From NCBI RefSeq assembly GCF_900111765.1, contig NZ_FOIB01000001.1:1054001-1118000 (forward strand): a DNA stretch of 64,000 nucleotides. The letters run 5' to 3'. Positions 36,701 through 48,254 of this stretch are shown here, one piece after another. The stretch's first letter is position 1. The number at the start of each line of letters is the position of its first letter. The notes beneath the pieces were generated by a model. It did no database searches, was not told the DNA's origin, and worked only from the letters and a program-made list of their open reading frames with translations. A program made the translations under genes and the position numbers. The stretch is from Myxococcus fulvus. Lineage in GTDB: Bacteria; Myxococcota; Myxococcia; Myxococcales; Myxococcaceae.

Positions 36701-37763
36701 GGAGTTGCGAGCGAAGCTGGACACCGCGATGGCGGCATACGAGCAGGCACGGGTGACGGCAGACAACTCACGGCAAGCGGAGAGCGTCACCCTGGCGCGC
36801 CTGGAGGACGCCGTGCGCAGCCTCGCGAGCGCGCTGGAAGCGCGCGAGGCCGCACGGATGGAACTCGAGCGGAGACTGTCGGCACAGGGCCTCTCGCTGG
36901 ACGTGGTGAAGGCGCTGCTCGCGCACGATGCGGCCTGGTGCGAGGCGGAGGCCCGGGCGCTGTCCGTGCTTCGCGAGGCCCAGGCGCAGGCGCGCGCGGT
37001 GCGCGACGAGCGGCGGGAGCGTCACACGGCCCACGAGCAGGGTGGACCGCCGAGCCTGTCGGAGGAGGAGGCCTCCACCGCGCGGGCGCGGCTGCGCGAC
37101 GACGTGGAGGTCCGTCGTCGAGCGGAGGCGATGTTGCGCGCGAAGCTGGAGGCGGACGACGCGGCGCGGGCGCGTCACGGCAGCGAGGCGCAGGCGCTGG
37201 CGGAGTTGCGGCGCGCGGGCGAGGTGTGGAAGGTGTTGGGAGAGCTCATCGGCTCGCATGACGGCAAGCGCTTCAAGGTCTTCGCGCAGAGCCTGACGCT
37301 GGACGCGTTGTTGCTCCACGCCAACGCGCACCTTCAGGAGCTGGCGCGACGGTATCGCCTGATGCGGGTGCCGGGGCACGACCTGGACCTGCAGGTGGTG
37401 GACGGGGACATGGGCGACGAGGTGCGCGGCGTGGCGAGTCTGTCCGGAGGCGAGAGCTTCCTCGTGTCACTGGCGCTCGCGTTGGGGTTGGCCTCCTTGT
37501 CGTCGGAGACGACGCAGGTGGAGACGCTCTTCATCGACGAGGGCTTCGGGACGTTGGACCCGGAGACGCTGGAGGTGGCGCTGGCGACGCTGGACGCGCT
37601 CCAGGCGACGGGCCGACAGGTGGGCATCATCTCCCACGTCTCGGGACTGGCCGAGCGCATCGGCGTCCAGGTGCGCGTGGTGAAGCAGGGCGGTGGCCGC
37701 AGCCGACTGGTGGTGGAGGGCGACCTGGGGATTCCGTTCGCCGAGGTGCGCCGACTCGCGTGA
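33792..37763 (+). CDS. sbcC: Exonuclease SbcCD, C subunit (Rad50-like ATPase)
   Basis: 1323 residues, longer than the E. coli protein of about 1050. Walker A GATGAGKS is at 37-44, the zinc hook CPLCG at 614-618, the signature LSGGES near 1218 and Walker B LFIDEGFG near 1246. The two arms between are long coiled coils made almost wholly of Ala, Glu and Arg, which makes the coding strand very G+A-rich. A Ser/Ala/Gly-rich, non-coiled insert of about 75 residues (about 715-795) sits just past the hook in the returning arm. It forms the SbcCD complex with the upstream gene product. Confidence 0.96.
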   Translation: MKVLGIRGSNLTSFAGNFELELDRPPLDRLGLFAITGATGAGKSTLLDALCLALFDRTPRLGGRGGVPVGRADEEEEARLSAYDVRGMLRRGAAEGFAEVDFQGKDGKRYRARWNVWRARGRAEGRFRPQEMSLTEVASGQQFGRTKGEVLVAIQERLGLSFDQFRRSALLAQGEFAAFLKADASERAELLERMTGTEVYSRLSIRAHEKNKAEQEALAKREQGLAAIVLMEAQERGAAEARLVEEARARAEVETKLVQAEGAAAWHAERSALVRAFREAEEKEVRAAQALEAAAPRARKLEEVRAAESFREVVTAAEVAGRRWEDAEAARRARAEEVEAARARAFQAVGVLKGAEEARAAARTAQEEATPALEEAAALDARCEATARDADEARARAKASREGEVSARGALEEVAAREEEARAKEEAARAWLVEKAHWEALAKEWPRWQRELERYEVALGEGSAARTQVETQRAEVDRLRESTRLRTRERDAAAEAEARAQAAATHAEAVLGEGTAVERRVLRESLLARREALRALESARQGLCSAESEARRAEQEAVAARGEVEAASVEVRQAAERRLEGDAALKEARRALSVAQATQGHAAQRALLREGEACPLCGATEHPYRHELPALDGLVAQSAARVETLEAERAECSRAEVAASAKQAEARARMSQSESRRDSAKAQCVEHGAAWGRGREQWRRVESEAVRGGRARDSRDAASGGAGHTEVDASTVRASDARSVSGQALRHEPTAHSGAPVEGSSATAQSGVAMPPEAGASVEAGTWLESTVARVQARLAALKSEEEAAEGLERAAREARAALETQRSRREVAVDALRRAEEAFTRAESALREGLARVEAADVVVRQVLADVGPIFASDVGWEGKLEAAPADFRQKCGKRVSMWKEREKLVEDAKALEKKEQEQRARAQGQLEASTRRAEDDAAQAALKEQARADATRARAALLGGRPTQEVRAELRAKLDTAMAAYEQARVTADNSRQAESVTLARLEDAVRSLASALEAREAARMELERRLSAQGLSLDVVKALLAHDAAWCEAEARALSVLREAQAQARAVRDERRERHTAHEQGGPPSLSEEEASTARARLRDDVEVRRRAEAMLRAKLEADDAARARHGSEAQALAELRRAGEVWKVLGELIGSHDGKRFKVFAQSLTLDALLLHANAHLQELARRYRLMRVPGHDLDLQVVDGDMGDEVRGVASLSGGESFLVSLALALGLASLSSETTQVETLFIDEGFGTLDPETLEVALATLDALQATGRQVGIISHVSGLAERIGVQVRVVKQGGGRSRLVVEGDLGIPFAEVRRLA

Positions 37764-37772
37764 GGCGCGCCC

Positions 37773-38705
37773 TCAAGCCCCCGGGCCCATGAGGCCGCGC
37801 ACCACGGCGGCCACGGCCAGGGGTGTGGCCACGCGGTCATCCGTCAGCGAGGACAGCGCCCTCGCGAACTGCTCCGCGGAGCCGAAGCGCTGCGCGGGGT
37901 GGGGCGCCAGCGCCCGGTCCAACACCAACGCGAGCGCGTCCGACACCTCTGGCACGTGCAGCCGCACGGGCTTCACCCGCGCGCCCCGGATGGCGGACTC
38001 CACTTCCTCTCCCGGCCCGGAGGGGAAGGGCGACTCCAACGACAAGAGCTCGTACAGCAGCACCGCCGTCGCCCACAGATCCACCGCCACGGACACCTCG
38101 CCCGCGAGCAGCTCCGGTGAGCGGTAGTGCTGCTTGCCCAGCCGCCGTGCATCCAGCGTCATCCCCGCCCGCGAGCGCGCCACGCCGAAGTCCGCCAGCT
38201 TCACCTCACCCGTGCGCGACAGCAGCACGTTGTGCGGCGACACGTCACAGTGCACCACGCCCAGCGGACGCCCCGTGGTGCTCGTCGCCTGGTGCGCGTG
38301 CGCCAGCGCCTCCAACACCTGCCGGACGATGAGCACCGAGATGTCGATGGGCAGCTCGATGCGCCGCTTGCGGCACTGCGCCAGCACCCGCCCCAAGTCC
38401 GGCCCCTCCACCAGCTCCAGCGCCAGATAGCCGCCGTCGCGAAGCTCCCCGTACTCGACGAAGCCGACGATGTGCGGATGCCGCAGGCACCGGGCCAGCT
38501 CCGCCTCGTGGAGCAACTGCTCGTGCGCCTCGTCGTCATGCGCGCGCTCGGGACGCACGCGCTTGAGGGCCACCCGCTCCCCCGCGCGCGGCCCCTCCTT
38601 CACCCGCGCCAGGAACACCTCCGCCATCCCGCCGCGTCCCAGGCGCGACAGCAGCTCGAAGCGACCACAGTCGCGAGGCCAGTGCTCTTCTCCCCCCACG
38701 TCCAT
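37773..38705 (-). CDS. Serine/threonine protein kinase (Hanks type)
   Basis: 310 residues, kinase domain only, with no membrane segment. Glycine loop LGRGGMAEVF, the Lys in VALKRV, the catalytic loop VVHCDVSPHNVLL (HCD in place of HRD, common in myxobacterial kinases), DFGVAR and an APE-like SPELLAGE are present. It should be an active soluble kinase. The PilZ gene ends 3 bases upstream of its start, so the two form one operon and the kinase may act in the same signalling path. Confidence 0.92.
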   Translation of the reverse strand: MDVGGEEHWPRDCGRFELLSRLGRGGMAEVFLARVKEGPRAGERVALKRVRPERAHDDEAHEQLLHEAELARCLRHPHIVGFVEYGELRDGGYLALELVEGPDLGRVLAQCRKRRIELPIDISVLIVRQVLEALAHAHQATSTTGRPLGVVHCDVSPHNVLLSRTGEVKLADFGVARSRAGMTLDARRLGKQHYRSPELLAGEVSVAVDLWATAVLLYELLSLESPFPSGPGEEVESAIRGARVKPVRLHVPEVSDALALVLDRALAPHPAQRFGSAEQFARALSSLTDDRVATPLAVAAVVRGLMGPGA

Positions 38706-38708
38706 GAC

Positions 38709-39500
38709 CTATCCCGCTCCGCCCACCAGGCTCGCCAGATAGCCGTCGAGCGTCCGCGAGAAGGTGGCGTCGTCACTCAGGAACGCGAGCCCCACGCCGC
38801 CGTTGTACGGGTCATCCACCACGTGCACCACCACCGCCTCGCCCTGCAGGTGCTCGCCGTTGGGCAACGTCACGTCCACCGTGACGACGCTGTCGGGAGG
38901 CGGCCGGTGCGCGGTGCGCACGAACAACCCGCCGTTGGAGATGTTCAGCGCATGTTCGCGTACGAAGTCCAGCTCCGTGCGGAACGCCAGCTCCAGCCGC
39001 ACCGCGAAGCGCCGCCCCCGTCGCTGCGGACTCCCCGGCGGCGCCGCGGGCACCTTGCGCGGGTCCTCCTCCGACGTCGCGACGGGCGCGGGCCCGGCGG
39101 GCGCCGCGGGCTCGGCGGTGGGCTCCGGCCGCGTCGCCAGCGCGCTTACATGCTGCGCCAGCGTGCGCGCCGCGAGGGCACGCTCCTCGCCTCCGAACGT
39201 GCGCCCCTTCGCGAAGGTGGTGTTGCGGAACGCATCCCGCTCCGCCTTGGGCAGACGCCACAACTCCACGAACGTCCCGCCGCTCTTCTTCACCTCGTCC
39301 GCGAGCTGCTCGACGGACGCGCGCGGATAGCCCGGCGCCTCCACCTTGAGCTCCACGCCGGCCTGCTCGGCCTGCATCGCCACCACGAGCTGCATCGATT
39401 GCGCGGTAGGCAACAACTTGCCCAAGCCCTCCACCACCGCCGCCGCGAGCTCGGGCGAGGCCTTTCCATTCCACAACGCCGCGAGACCGAAGACAGGCAC
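38709..39500 (-). CDS. PilZ-like domain protein (TIGR02266 type)
   Basis: About 263 residues from GTG 39500. The frame stays open to 39680, but codons between 39505 and 39680 end in A or T often and that stretch holds palindromes, so it looks like promoter DNA; the exact start is uncertain and no good ribosome binding site is seen. The C-terminal 110 residues (RRFAVRLELAF, NISNGGLFVRTAHRPPPDS, GVGLAFLSDD) match the PilZ-like domain found in many myxobacterial paralogues; whether it binds cyclic di-GMP is uncertain. The N-terminal part is helical with a Pro/Ala linker. It lies upstream of, and very close to, the kinase gene. Confidence 0.75.
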   Translation of the reverse strand: MPVFGLAALWNGKASPELAAAVVEGLGKLLPTAQSMQLVVAMQAEQAGVELKVEAPGYPRASVEQLADEVKKSGGTFVELWRLPKAERDAFRNTTFAKGRTFGGEERALAARTLAQHVSALATRPEPTAEPAAPAGPAPVATSEEDPRKVPAAPPGSPQRRGRRFAVRLELAFRTELDFVREHALNISNGGLFVRTAHRPPPDSVVTVDVTLPNGEHLQGEAVVVHVVDDPYNGGVGLAFLSDDATFSRTLDGYLASLVGGAG

Positions 39501-39531
39501 GAAAGAGACGATAACCGACGCCTCCCAGGGC

Positions 39532-39575
39532 GCGAACACTGTTCGCAAACAGTCACGCGGCAATCCGTCCGTGAC
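39532..39575. promoter_or_regulatory. Palindromes in the PilZ/cglD divergent region
   Basis: A 15-base near-perfect palindrome, GCGAACACTGTTCGC (7-base arms around C), spans 39532-39546. Beside it GTCACG (39552-39557) and CGTGAC (39570-39575) form a second dyad. They lie between two divergent genes in DNA of lower third-position GC, as expected for operators. The first resembles a Gram-positive LexA box (CGAAC-N4-GTTCG) but is one base too short in the middle. The bound protein is unknown. Confidence 0.5.
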
Positions 39576-39716
39576 GGTGAACAGAGAGCATACGAAGAGC
39601 GACGGTAAACTCGTACGCAGGGGAATAGACGCTGACCCGAGGGCCCGACTCTTCATAGACTTCGGATTCCCCTGGCTCATCCATTACCCCCCCCGGAGTC
39701 AGGGCCCTGGAGTCGA

Positions 39717-43097
<3,381 letters not shown>

Positions 43098-43155
43098 TGC
43101 ATCCCCTCCGCGCGTCGGCCCCTCGTCGTGAGGCGGGGGCCGGCGTGGGAGGTGG

Positions 43156-43183
43156 CCCGCTCCCGGGGTGACTCGGGAGCGGG
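43156..43183. terminator. Hairpin after the cglD-like gene
   Basis: A perfect 10-base-pair stem, CCCGCTCCCG and CGGGAGCGGG, with an 8-base loop, 58 bases past the stop. There is no T-run directly after it, so it may act with the next hairpin. Confidence 0.5.
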
Positions 43184-43200
43184 GCTGAAGGAAGGCCCTC

Positions 43201-43240
43201 GGCCCCGGTGGCGCTCACGTGCCGCCGGGGCCGTCGTGTT
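43201..43240. terminator. Hairpin between convergent genes
   Basis: GGCCCCGG (43201-43208) pairs with CCGGGGCC (43225-43232), with further pairing possible inside, followed by GTCGTGTTT on the plus strand. It sits directly at the stop of the minus-strand peptidase gene and could serve both directions. Confidence 0.6.
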
Positions 43241-44995
43241 TCAGCGCGAGGCCGCGGGCGCGGCGGCGGTGCGCACCACCGGGTAGACGCGCAGGTGCGT
43301 GTCGCGGGCGGGGTGGCGCTCGTAGAAGAAGCGCAGGCGGGCGCGCGGGTCCTTGGCGAAGGCCGGGTCCTTGAGCTTCGCGTCCCACTCGGCCTTCACG
43401 GCTGCGTCCTTGGCCAACAGCTCGCGGGCGAAGGGCTCCAGCACGTAGTCCTCGATGTACTCCTTCTGTTCGAAGTGGGGGTTGAAGAAGCCCCACGCGA
43501 GCAGCGAGTCGGAGCCCGAGGGCTCGAACAGGTGCGCCACCAGCTCCACGCCGGGCTGGGCGCTGGGCACGTACAGCGAGCCTGTGGGCAGCTCGCGCGA
43601 CTGCTTCTCCCACGCGCCCTTGACCGACAGCGTCTGGCGTCCCTCGTTGGACTGCGCGCCCCACTTCAGCTCGGTGGCGCGGAAGACCTCCACGTCGGTG
43701 GCGGGCGTGGGGCGCGTGAGGCGCTGGAAGGTGAGGCCGTGGGTGGTGAGCTTCTCGGCGACCCAGGCCGCGTGGGCCGGGGGCACCACGTAGCCGCCCG
43801 CGGGCACGGCCACGGTGAGCGCGGGCTCCACGGTGTCGAAGTAGGGCACGTTCCACACCTGCGGCTTCGTGTCGTCGTAGCGAATCCACGTCTGGCCGGA
43901 GACCTCGGACGGCGCGCGCTCGTAGGCGTAGCCCTTGAACGGGAGGACGCGGCTCTTCTTCGTGCTCTTCCACGCGAGCACCACGTCGCGCACCTTGCCG
44001 GCCTGGGCCTCGGCGTCGGCGGCCTTCACGGCCGCGAGCAGCGCGGCGCCGTCCCGGGAGACCAGGCGCAACAGCCCCGCGACGACGTTCCGCGTGGCCT
44101 TCACGCGCACGGCGTAGGGCTTCCACGAGTGCGTCTCCACCAGCACGCCGAAGCGGTGGTGCGCGGCGGCGTAGGCGTGGCTGAAGCGCGGCGTGGGGAC
44201 GCCGTAGGCGAAGCCGGAGGCCGGGTCATCGTCCTCGAGGAAGGACGGGTAGAACTCGAGCGGCTGGTGGCCCTCCTTCTCCAGCTCCTGGAAGAGCTCC
44301 TCGCGCAGCTTCACGCCGAGGGTGCGCAGGGCCTGGGGGCCCGACTGCTGCGGCTCGATGCCGACGGAGACGTCGGGCTGGAACTTGGCGCCGTCGGTGA
44401 CGTGCAGGTCCGCGTACACGAGCGCGTCCCACGTGTGGAGGTAGCGCAGCAGGGCCACCATCTCCGGGGCCTCGGCCTTGACGTAGTCGCGGTTGAGGTT
44501 GAGGTTGGACGCGGTGGCGCGCCAGCCCATCTCCTCGGGGCCCACCTGGTTGGGGCGGTGGTTGGGGGCGAAGCGCTCGTGGCCGTCCACGTTGAAGACG
44601 GGGACGAAGACGGCGGTGACGCCCTTGAGCACGCCGGGCAGCGTCTTGCCGGACAGGAGGTCGCGCAGGAGCGCGAAGCCCGCGTCCTTGCCGTCGATTT
44701 CGCCCGCGTGGATGCCGCCCTGGAAGAAGACGACGGGGCGGTTCTTCTTCTTGTTCGCGGCGGGGGTGAGGGTGCCGTCGGCGCTGGCGACGAGCGCGAG
44801 CATGGGCCTGCCCTCGGGCGTGGTGCCGAAGGTGTCGCAGCGCACCTTGCCGGGGTAGGCCTTGGGGAAGGCGCGGCAGAGCGCCTCCACCTCGGGGTAG
44901 CGGCCGGTGCGGACCCAACCGCTCTGCTCGGACACGGTGGTGAGGGGTGGCGGCGCCTGGGTGAGCGCCAGGGACAGGGCGGTGGCGAGGAGCAT
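43241..44995 (-). CDS. M14-family zinc carboxypeptidase, secreted
   Basis: 584 residues from ATG 44995, which gives a short signal peptide (MLLATALSLALTQA); the frame to 45145 overlaps nothing conserved. Zinc ligands are seen as GGIHAGEIDGKDAG (HxxE) and, later, YADLHVTDG (third His). NVDGHERFAPNHRPNQ and LNRDYVKAEAPE are the usual substrate-pocket segments. The family removes C-terminal residues from peptides, or acts on peptidoglycan stem peptides; the substrate is not clear here. It ends 31 bases downstream of the metallo-beta-lactamase-fold gene start region and is probably co-transcribed with it. Confidence 0.88.
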   Translation of the reverse strand: MLLATALSLALTQAPPPLTTVSEQSGWVRTGRYPEVEALCRAFPKAYPGKVRCDTFGTTPEGRPMLALVASADGTLTPAANKKKNRPVVFFQGGIHAGEIDGKDAGFALLRDLLSGKTLPGVLKGVTAVFVPVFNVDGHERFAPNHRPNQVGPEEMGWRATASNLNLNRDYVKAEAPEMVALLRYLHTWDALVYADLHVTDGAKFQPDVSVGIEPQQSGPQALRTLGVKLREELFQELEKEGHQPLEFYPSFLEDDDPASGFAYGVPTPRFSHAYAAAHHRFGVLVETHSWKPYAVRVKATRNVVAGLLRLVSRDGAALLAAVKAADAEAQAGKVRDVVLAWKSTKKSRVLPFKGYAYERAPSEVSGQTWIRYDDTKPQVWNVPYFDTVEPALTVAVPAGGYVVPPAHAAWVAEKLTTHGLTFQRLTRPTPATDVEVFRATELKWGAQSNEGRQTLSVKGAWEKQSRELPTGSLYVPSAQPGVELVAHLFEPSGSDSLLAWGFFNPHFEQKEYIEDYVLEPFARELLAKDAAVKAEWDAKLKDPAFAKDPRARLRFFYERHPARDTHLRVYPVVRTAAAPAASR

Positions 44996-45026
44996 GGGCT
45001 TTCCACAGCACAGGCTCCGGTGTGAT

Positions 45027-45962
45027 TCAACCAGCGCGCACGGTGAGCGTTCCTCCCACCGGCAACACGTGCAGGTCCTCGCGCGGCCAGCCCCGGCGGT
45101 TCCACTCGGTGTCCAGGCGGCGGGGCGGCTCGTCGAGCGGCTCATCGGTGAGCTTGAAGGTGCCCCAGTGCATCGCGAGGAAGCGCCTGGCGCCCAGCGC
45201 TTCGTAGGCGCGCGCCGCGTCCTCGGGGTTCATGTGCTGGCGGCTCATGAACCACTCCGGGTCGTATGCGCCGATGGGCAAGAGCGCGGCGTCGAGGCCC
45301 GGGAAGCGCTTCCCGATGTCCGCGAAGCCCTTGAACCAGGCGGTGTCGCCCGAGTGGTAGACGCGGGCCGTGGAGCCCTCCACGACGAAGCCGCCCCAGA
45401 GCATCTGGTTGGCGTCGTTGAGGCCGCGGCGGCTCCAGTGCTGGGACGGGACGAAGTGCACGGTGACGGGGCCCACCTGGGTGGACTGCCACCAGTTCAG
45501 CTCGGTGACGCCCAGGCGTGTCCCCTTGAAGACGGGCGCATGGCCCAGGCCGGTGACGATGGGCGCGCCCACGTCGACGAGGGTGGGCAGGTCCAGGTGG
45601 TCGTAGTGGTTGTGGGAGACGAGGCTCGCGGCGATGGGCGGCAGCTTGTCGATGGGGACGCCGGGCGGGACGTTGCGGCGGATGACCACGTTGATGGCGT
45701 CGCGCAGCACGGGGTCGATGAGGAGCGACAGGCCGTCCAACTGGACGAGCCAGCTGGCGTGGCCCAGCCAGGTCAGCCGCGCGCCCTCACCGGGAGCCGG
45801 GGGCGTGTGGAGCAGGGTGAGGTCCGGCTCCACGCGAGGCACGGGGGCGTGGTCGGGCGACTTGCGGCGACGGCCGGCGAGCTTGTCGGCGACTGCCCAC
45901 TTGAAGACGGTGCCGAACGGCTGGGGGCCGCTGCCATCCAGGTTCTTGAAGCGCGTCGTCAT
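45027..45962 (-). CDS. Metallo-beta-lactamase-fold hydrolase (NAPE-PLD/UlaG-like)
   Basis: 311 residues from ATG 45962, with GAGGAG ten bases upstream. The metal-binding signature SHNHYDHLD is present, with further ligands in VPSQHWSRRG, YHSGDTAWF and MHWGTF. TWLGHASWLVQLDG begins the fold. Overall it is closest to the N-acyl-phosphatidylethanolamine phospholipase D-like branch, so a phosphodiester lipid substrate is possible, but related enzymes hydrolyse other esters. No signal peptide. The M14 peptidase gene follows 31 bases later on the same strand. Confidence 0.88.
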   Translation of the reverse strand: MTTRFKNLDGSGPQPFGTVFKWAVADKLAGRRRKSPDHAPVPRVEPDLTLLHTPPAPGEGARLTWLGHASWLVQLDGLSLLIDPVLRDAINVVIRRNVPPGVPIDKLPPIAASLVSHNHYDHLDLPTLVDVGAPIVTGLGHAPVFKGTRLGVTELNWWQSTQVGPVTVHFVPSQHWSRRGLNDANQMLWGGFVVEGSTARVYHSGDTAWFKGFADIGKRFPGLDAALLPIGAYDPEWFMSRQHMNPEDAARAYEALGARRFLAMHWGTFKLTDEPLDEPPRRLDTEWNRRGWPREDLHVLPVGGTLTVRAG

Positions 45963-46156
45963 TCGGAAGGAACTCCTCGGGAGCCGGAGCAGGCGGCGCC
46001 CCTGTTGACTCTCATGCTCGCGGGCCGGTGGGGGCGCAAGGGGAATGACATGGGGGTGTTGCTCGGCAAGAGTGGGCGGGGCAGGACCGCCGTGTCCCGC
46101 GCGAGTCATCCAGGGCCTCGGCGCCGAGGCGGAAGTGAACCGAAGGAGGAGTCGAC

Positions 46157-47107
46157 ATGAGCGACATCACGCATCGCACGCTGGAGACGAACGGCATCCA
46201 CCTTCACGTCGCGGAGGCGGGGACGGGGCCGCTGGTGTTGCTGCTGCATGGGTGGCCGGAGTCCTGGTACTCGTGGCGGCACCAGCTCATCGCGCTCGCG
46301 GCGGCGGGGTATCACGCGGTGGCTCCCGACATCCGAGGCTATGGGCGCAGCGACAAGCCCGCGGCACTCGAGGCGTACAGCATGAAGCAGCTGGTCGCCG
46401 ACGCGGTGGGGCTGCTCGATGCGCTGGGCGAGGAGCGCGCGGTGGTGGTGGGCAACGACTGGGGCTCCGCGATGGCGTGGACGTGCGCGGCGCTGCACCC
46501 GGAGCGCTTCCGCGCGGTGGTGGGGATGAGCGTGCCGCACCTGGGGCGCACGCCGATGCCTCCGACGCAGCTGTTCCAGGGGGCGTTCGCGGGGAAGTGG
46601 TTCTACATCCTGTACTTCCAGGAGCCGGGCGTCGCGGAGGCGGAGCTGGAGGCGGACGTGCCCCGGACGATGCGCACGATTCTCGCGGGGGAGCCGGGCT
46701 TCGATCTGGGCGCGGGGGCGGTGCGCGCGAAGAAGCCTGGAGATGGTTTCCTCACGCCGCCGCCCGTGTCGTTGCCGGCGTGGCTCTCGGAGGAGGACGT
46801 CGCGTACTTCGCGGGGGAGTTCGAGCGGAGTGGTTTCCGAGGGGGCTTGAATCGCTATCGGAACATGGACCGGGACTGGGAGGAGCTGCCCGAGCTCGCG
46901 ACGGCGCGAATCGAGCAGCCCGCGTTGTTCATCACCGGGGAGAAGGATCCGGGGCGCCTCTTGGCGCCGCTCGAGCCGATGAAGGCGCTGGTGCCGGGGT
47001 TGACGGAGGTTCGGGTCATCCCGGATGCGGGACACTGGGCGCCGCAGGAGCGGCCCGCGGAGGTGAACGCGGCGCTGCTGTCGTTCCTGTCGAAGCTGCC
47101 CGCGTGA
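46157..47107 (+). CDS. Alpha/beta hydrolase, epoxide hydrolase-like
   Basis: 316 residues, with GGAGG before ATG 46157. Oxyanion motif HGWPESWYSWRHQ, nucleophile Asp in VVGNDWGSAMAW, and catalytic His in DAGHWAPQERP identify the soluble epoxide hydrolase subgroup. The cap domain between about residues 130 and 240 carries the tyrosines that open the ring (FYILYFQ, LNRYRNMDRDW). It hydrolyses epoxides to diols, probably in detoxification. A single gene; its stop faces the next gene's stop 12 bases away. Confidence 0.9.
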   Translation: MSDITHRTLETNGIHLHVAEAGTGPLVLLLHGWPESWYSWRHQLIALAAAGYHAVAPDIRGYGRSDKPAALEAYSMKQLVADAVGLLDALGEERAVVVGNDWGSAMAWTCAALHPERFRAVVGMSVPHLGRTPMPPTQLFQGAFAGKWFYILYFQEPGVAEAELEADVPRTMRTILAGEPGFDLGAGAVRAKKPGDGFLTPPPVSLPAWLSEEDVAYFAGEFERSGFRGGLNRYRNMDRDWEELPELATARIEQPALFITGEKDPGRLLAPLEPMKALVPGLTEVRVIPDAGHWAPQERPAEVNAALLSFLSKLPA

Positions 47108-47119
47108 CGAGGGCGCGGC

Positions 47120-48064
47120 TCAGCTGAAGACGGTGGACAGGTGGAGGGGGCCGGCGGGGACGCCGACGTCGCGGCCCACGGGGCTGTCGGAGGGCGTCTG
47201 CCAGGCGTTGGCCTCCGTCACCTTGGCGCCGGTGGCCTGGTTGGAGATGGACATGTTGCCCTGGTGGCCGGCGGGGCTGATTTGGCTGGTGTCGTAGCCG
47301 CTCCAGCCGGTGGCGGCGTGGCCGAAGGAGGCCTCGCCCCAGGTCTGTCCGTAGTTGGCGCTGGGGTTGGCGGTGCCGTCCTTGGAGACGCACCAGGCGA
47401 CGCTGGTGTTGGTGTCGAAGGCGACGAGCTGGGATTGGCCGGGCTGCAGGGTGAAGGTCTTGGGCGTGCTCTTGTCGAAGTGCTGTCCGTCGTTGGGGCC
47501 GCCGTGCTCGCCGGTCTTGTTCCACAGGGTGATGGTCTGGGGCTGGTTCGTGCTGTTGGTGAAGGTGTTGGTGTACTTGAACTGGTCCTTCTGGCCCGGG
47601 TCGATGAGCTGGATGTTGCTGTTGTAGGGCGAGCCGACGTTGTTCTTGGCGAGCCACGGCTGGTCGACGGGGGCGGGCACGGTGGAGCCGGCGGAGGGCG
47701 CACCGAAGCCCGGGCCCGCGTCGCTGACGTGGTTCGTGCGCGGGGCCTCGGCGGGCGTGGCGGCGAGACTCGGTGTGGGGGACTTCTGGGCGGAGATGCT
47801 CGCGGGGGCGGAAGGTGCTTCGCCGCCAAGGGACGGGGGCGCATGGACACCGATGGACTGGAGCTGTTGCGTGAGTCCGCCGAGGAGCTGGGACAGTTGG
47901 GCCTGGAGCCTGGTGAGGTCGCCCTGCTCGAAGGAGTCGGTCTGGAGCTTGCGCTGGAGGTCGTTGCCGGTGCGCGGCGTCGGAGTGGGCTGGGGGAGAG
48001 AGGAGGTGGGCTCGAGGCAGGACGTGCGCGAGAGGGGCGAGCGGTTCTGGATGGCGATGGACAT
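47120..48064 (-). CDS. Unknown protein with beta-rich C-terminal domain
   Basis: 314 residues from ATG 48064, with GAGG five bases upstream. The first 140 residues are Pro/Ser/Gln-rich and likely disordered. The remaining 170 (IQLIDPGQKDQFKYTNTF, TITLWNKTGEHGGPNDG, TSVAWCVSKDG, GYDTSQISPAGHQGNMSIS) look like one beta-sandwich, perhaps thaumatin-like. No signal peptide is seen, although the domain looks extracellular. No family recognised with confidence. Confidence 0.7.
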   Translation of the reverse strand: MSIAIQNRSPLSRTSCLEPTSSLPQPTPTPRTGNDLQRKLQTDSFEQGDLTRLQAQLSQLLGGLTQQLQSIGVHAPPSLGGEAPSAPASISAQKSPTPSLAATPAEAPRTNHVSDAGPGFGAPSAGSTVPAPVDQPWLAKNNVGSPYNSNIQLIDPGQKDQFKYTNTFTNSTNQPQTITLWNKTGEHGGPNDGQHFDKSTPKTFTLQPGQSQLVAFDTNTSVAWCVSKDGTANPSANYGQTWGEASFGHAATGWSGYDTSQISPAGHQGNMSISNQATGAKVTEANAWQTPSDSPVGRDVGVPAGPLHLSTVFS

Positions 48065-48254
48065 GTCAGCCTCGGGAGACCGGAGAGTGGGGGCGTGCTG
48101 CGCGACCTGTGGAGGCATTGAGCAGGAGCTGTGCCAGGAGCTGGACCTGTGGGGTGCGCGTTACGCCCCGTGGGAAATCAGAGGCTTGGGATGCTCGTGC
48201 GCGGTGGTGTGCGAGCCCGGTGCGATGACGACGGGCATCACCTGATGACTCGGG

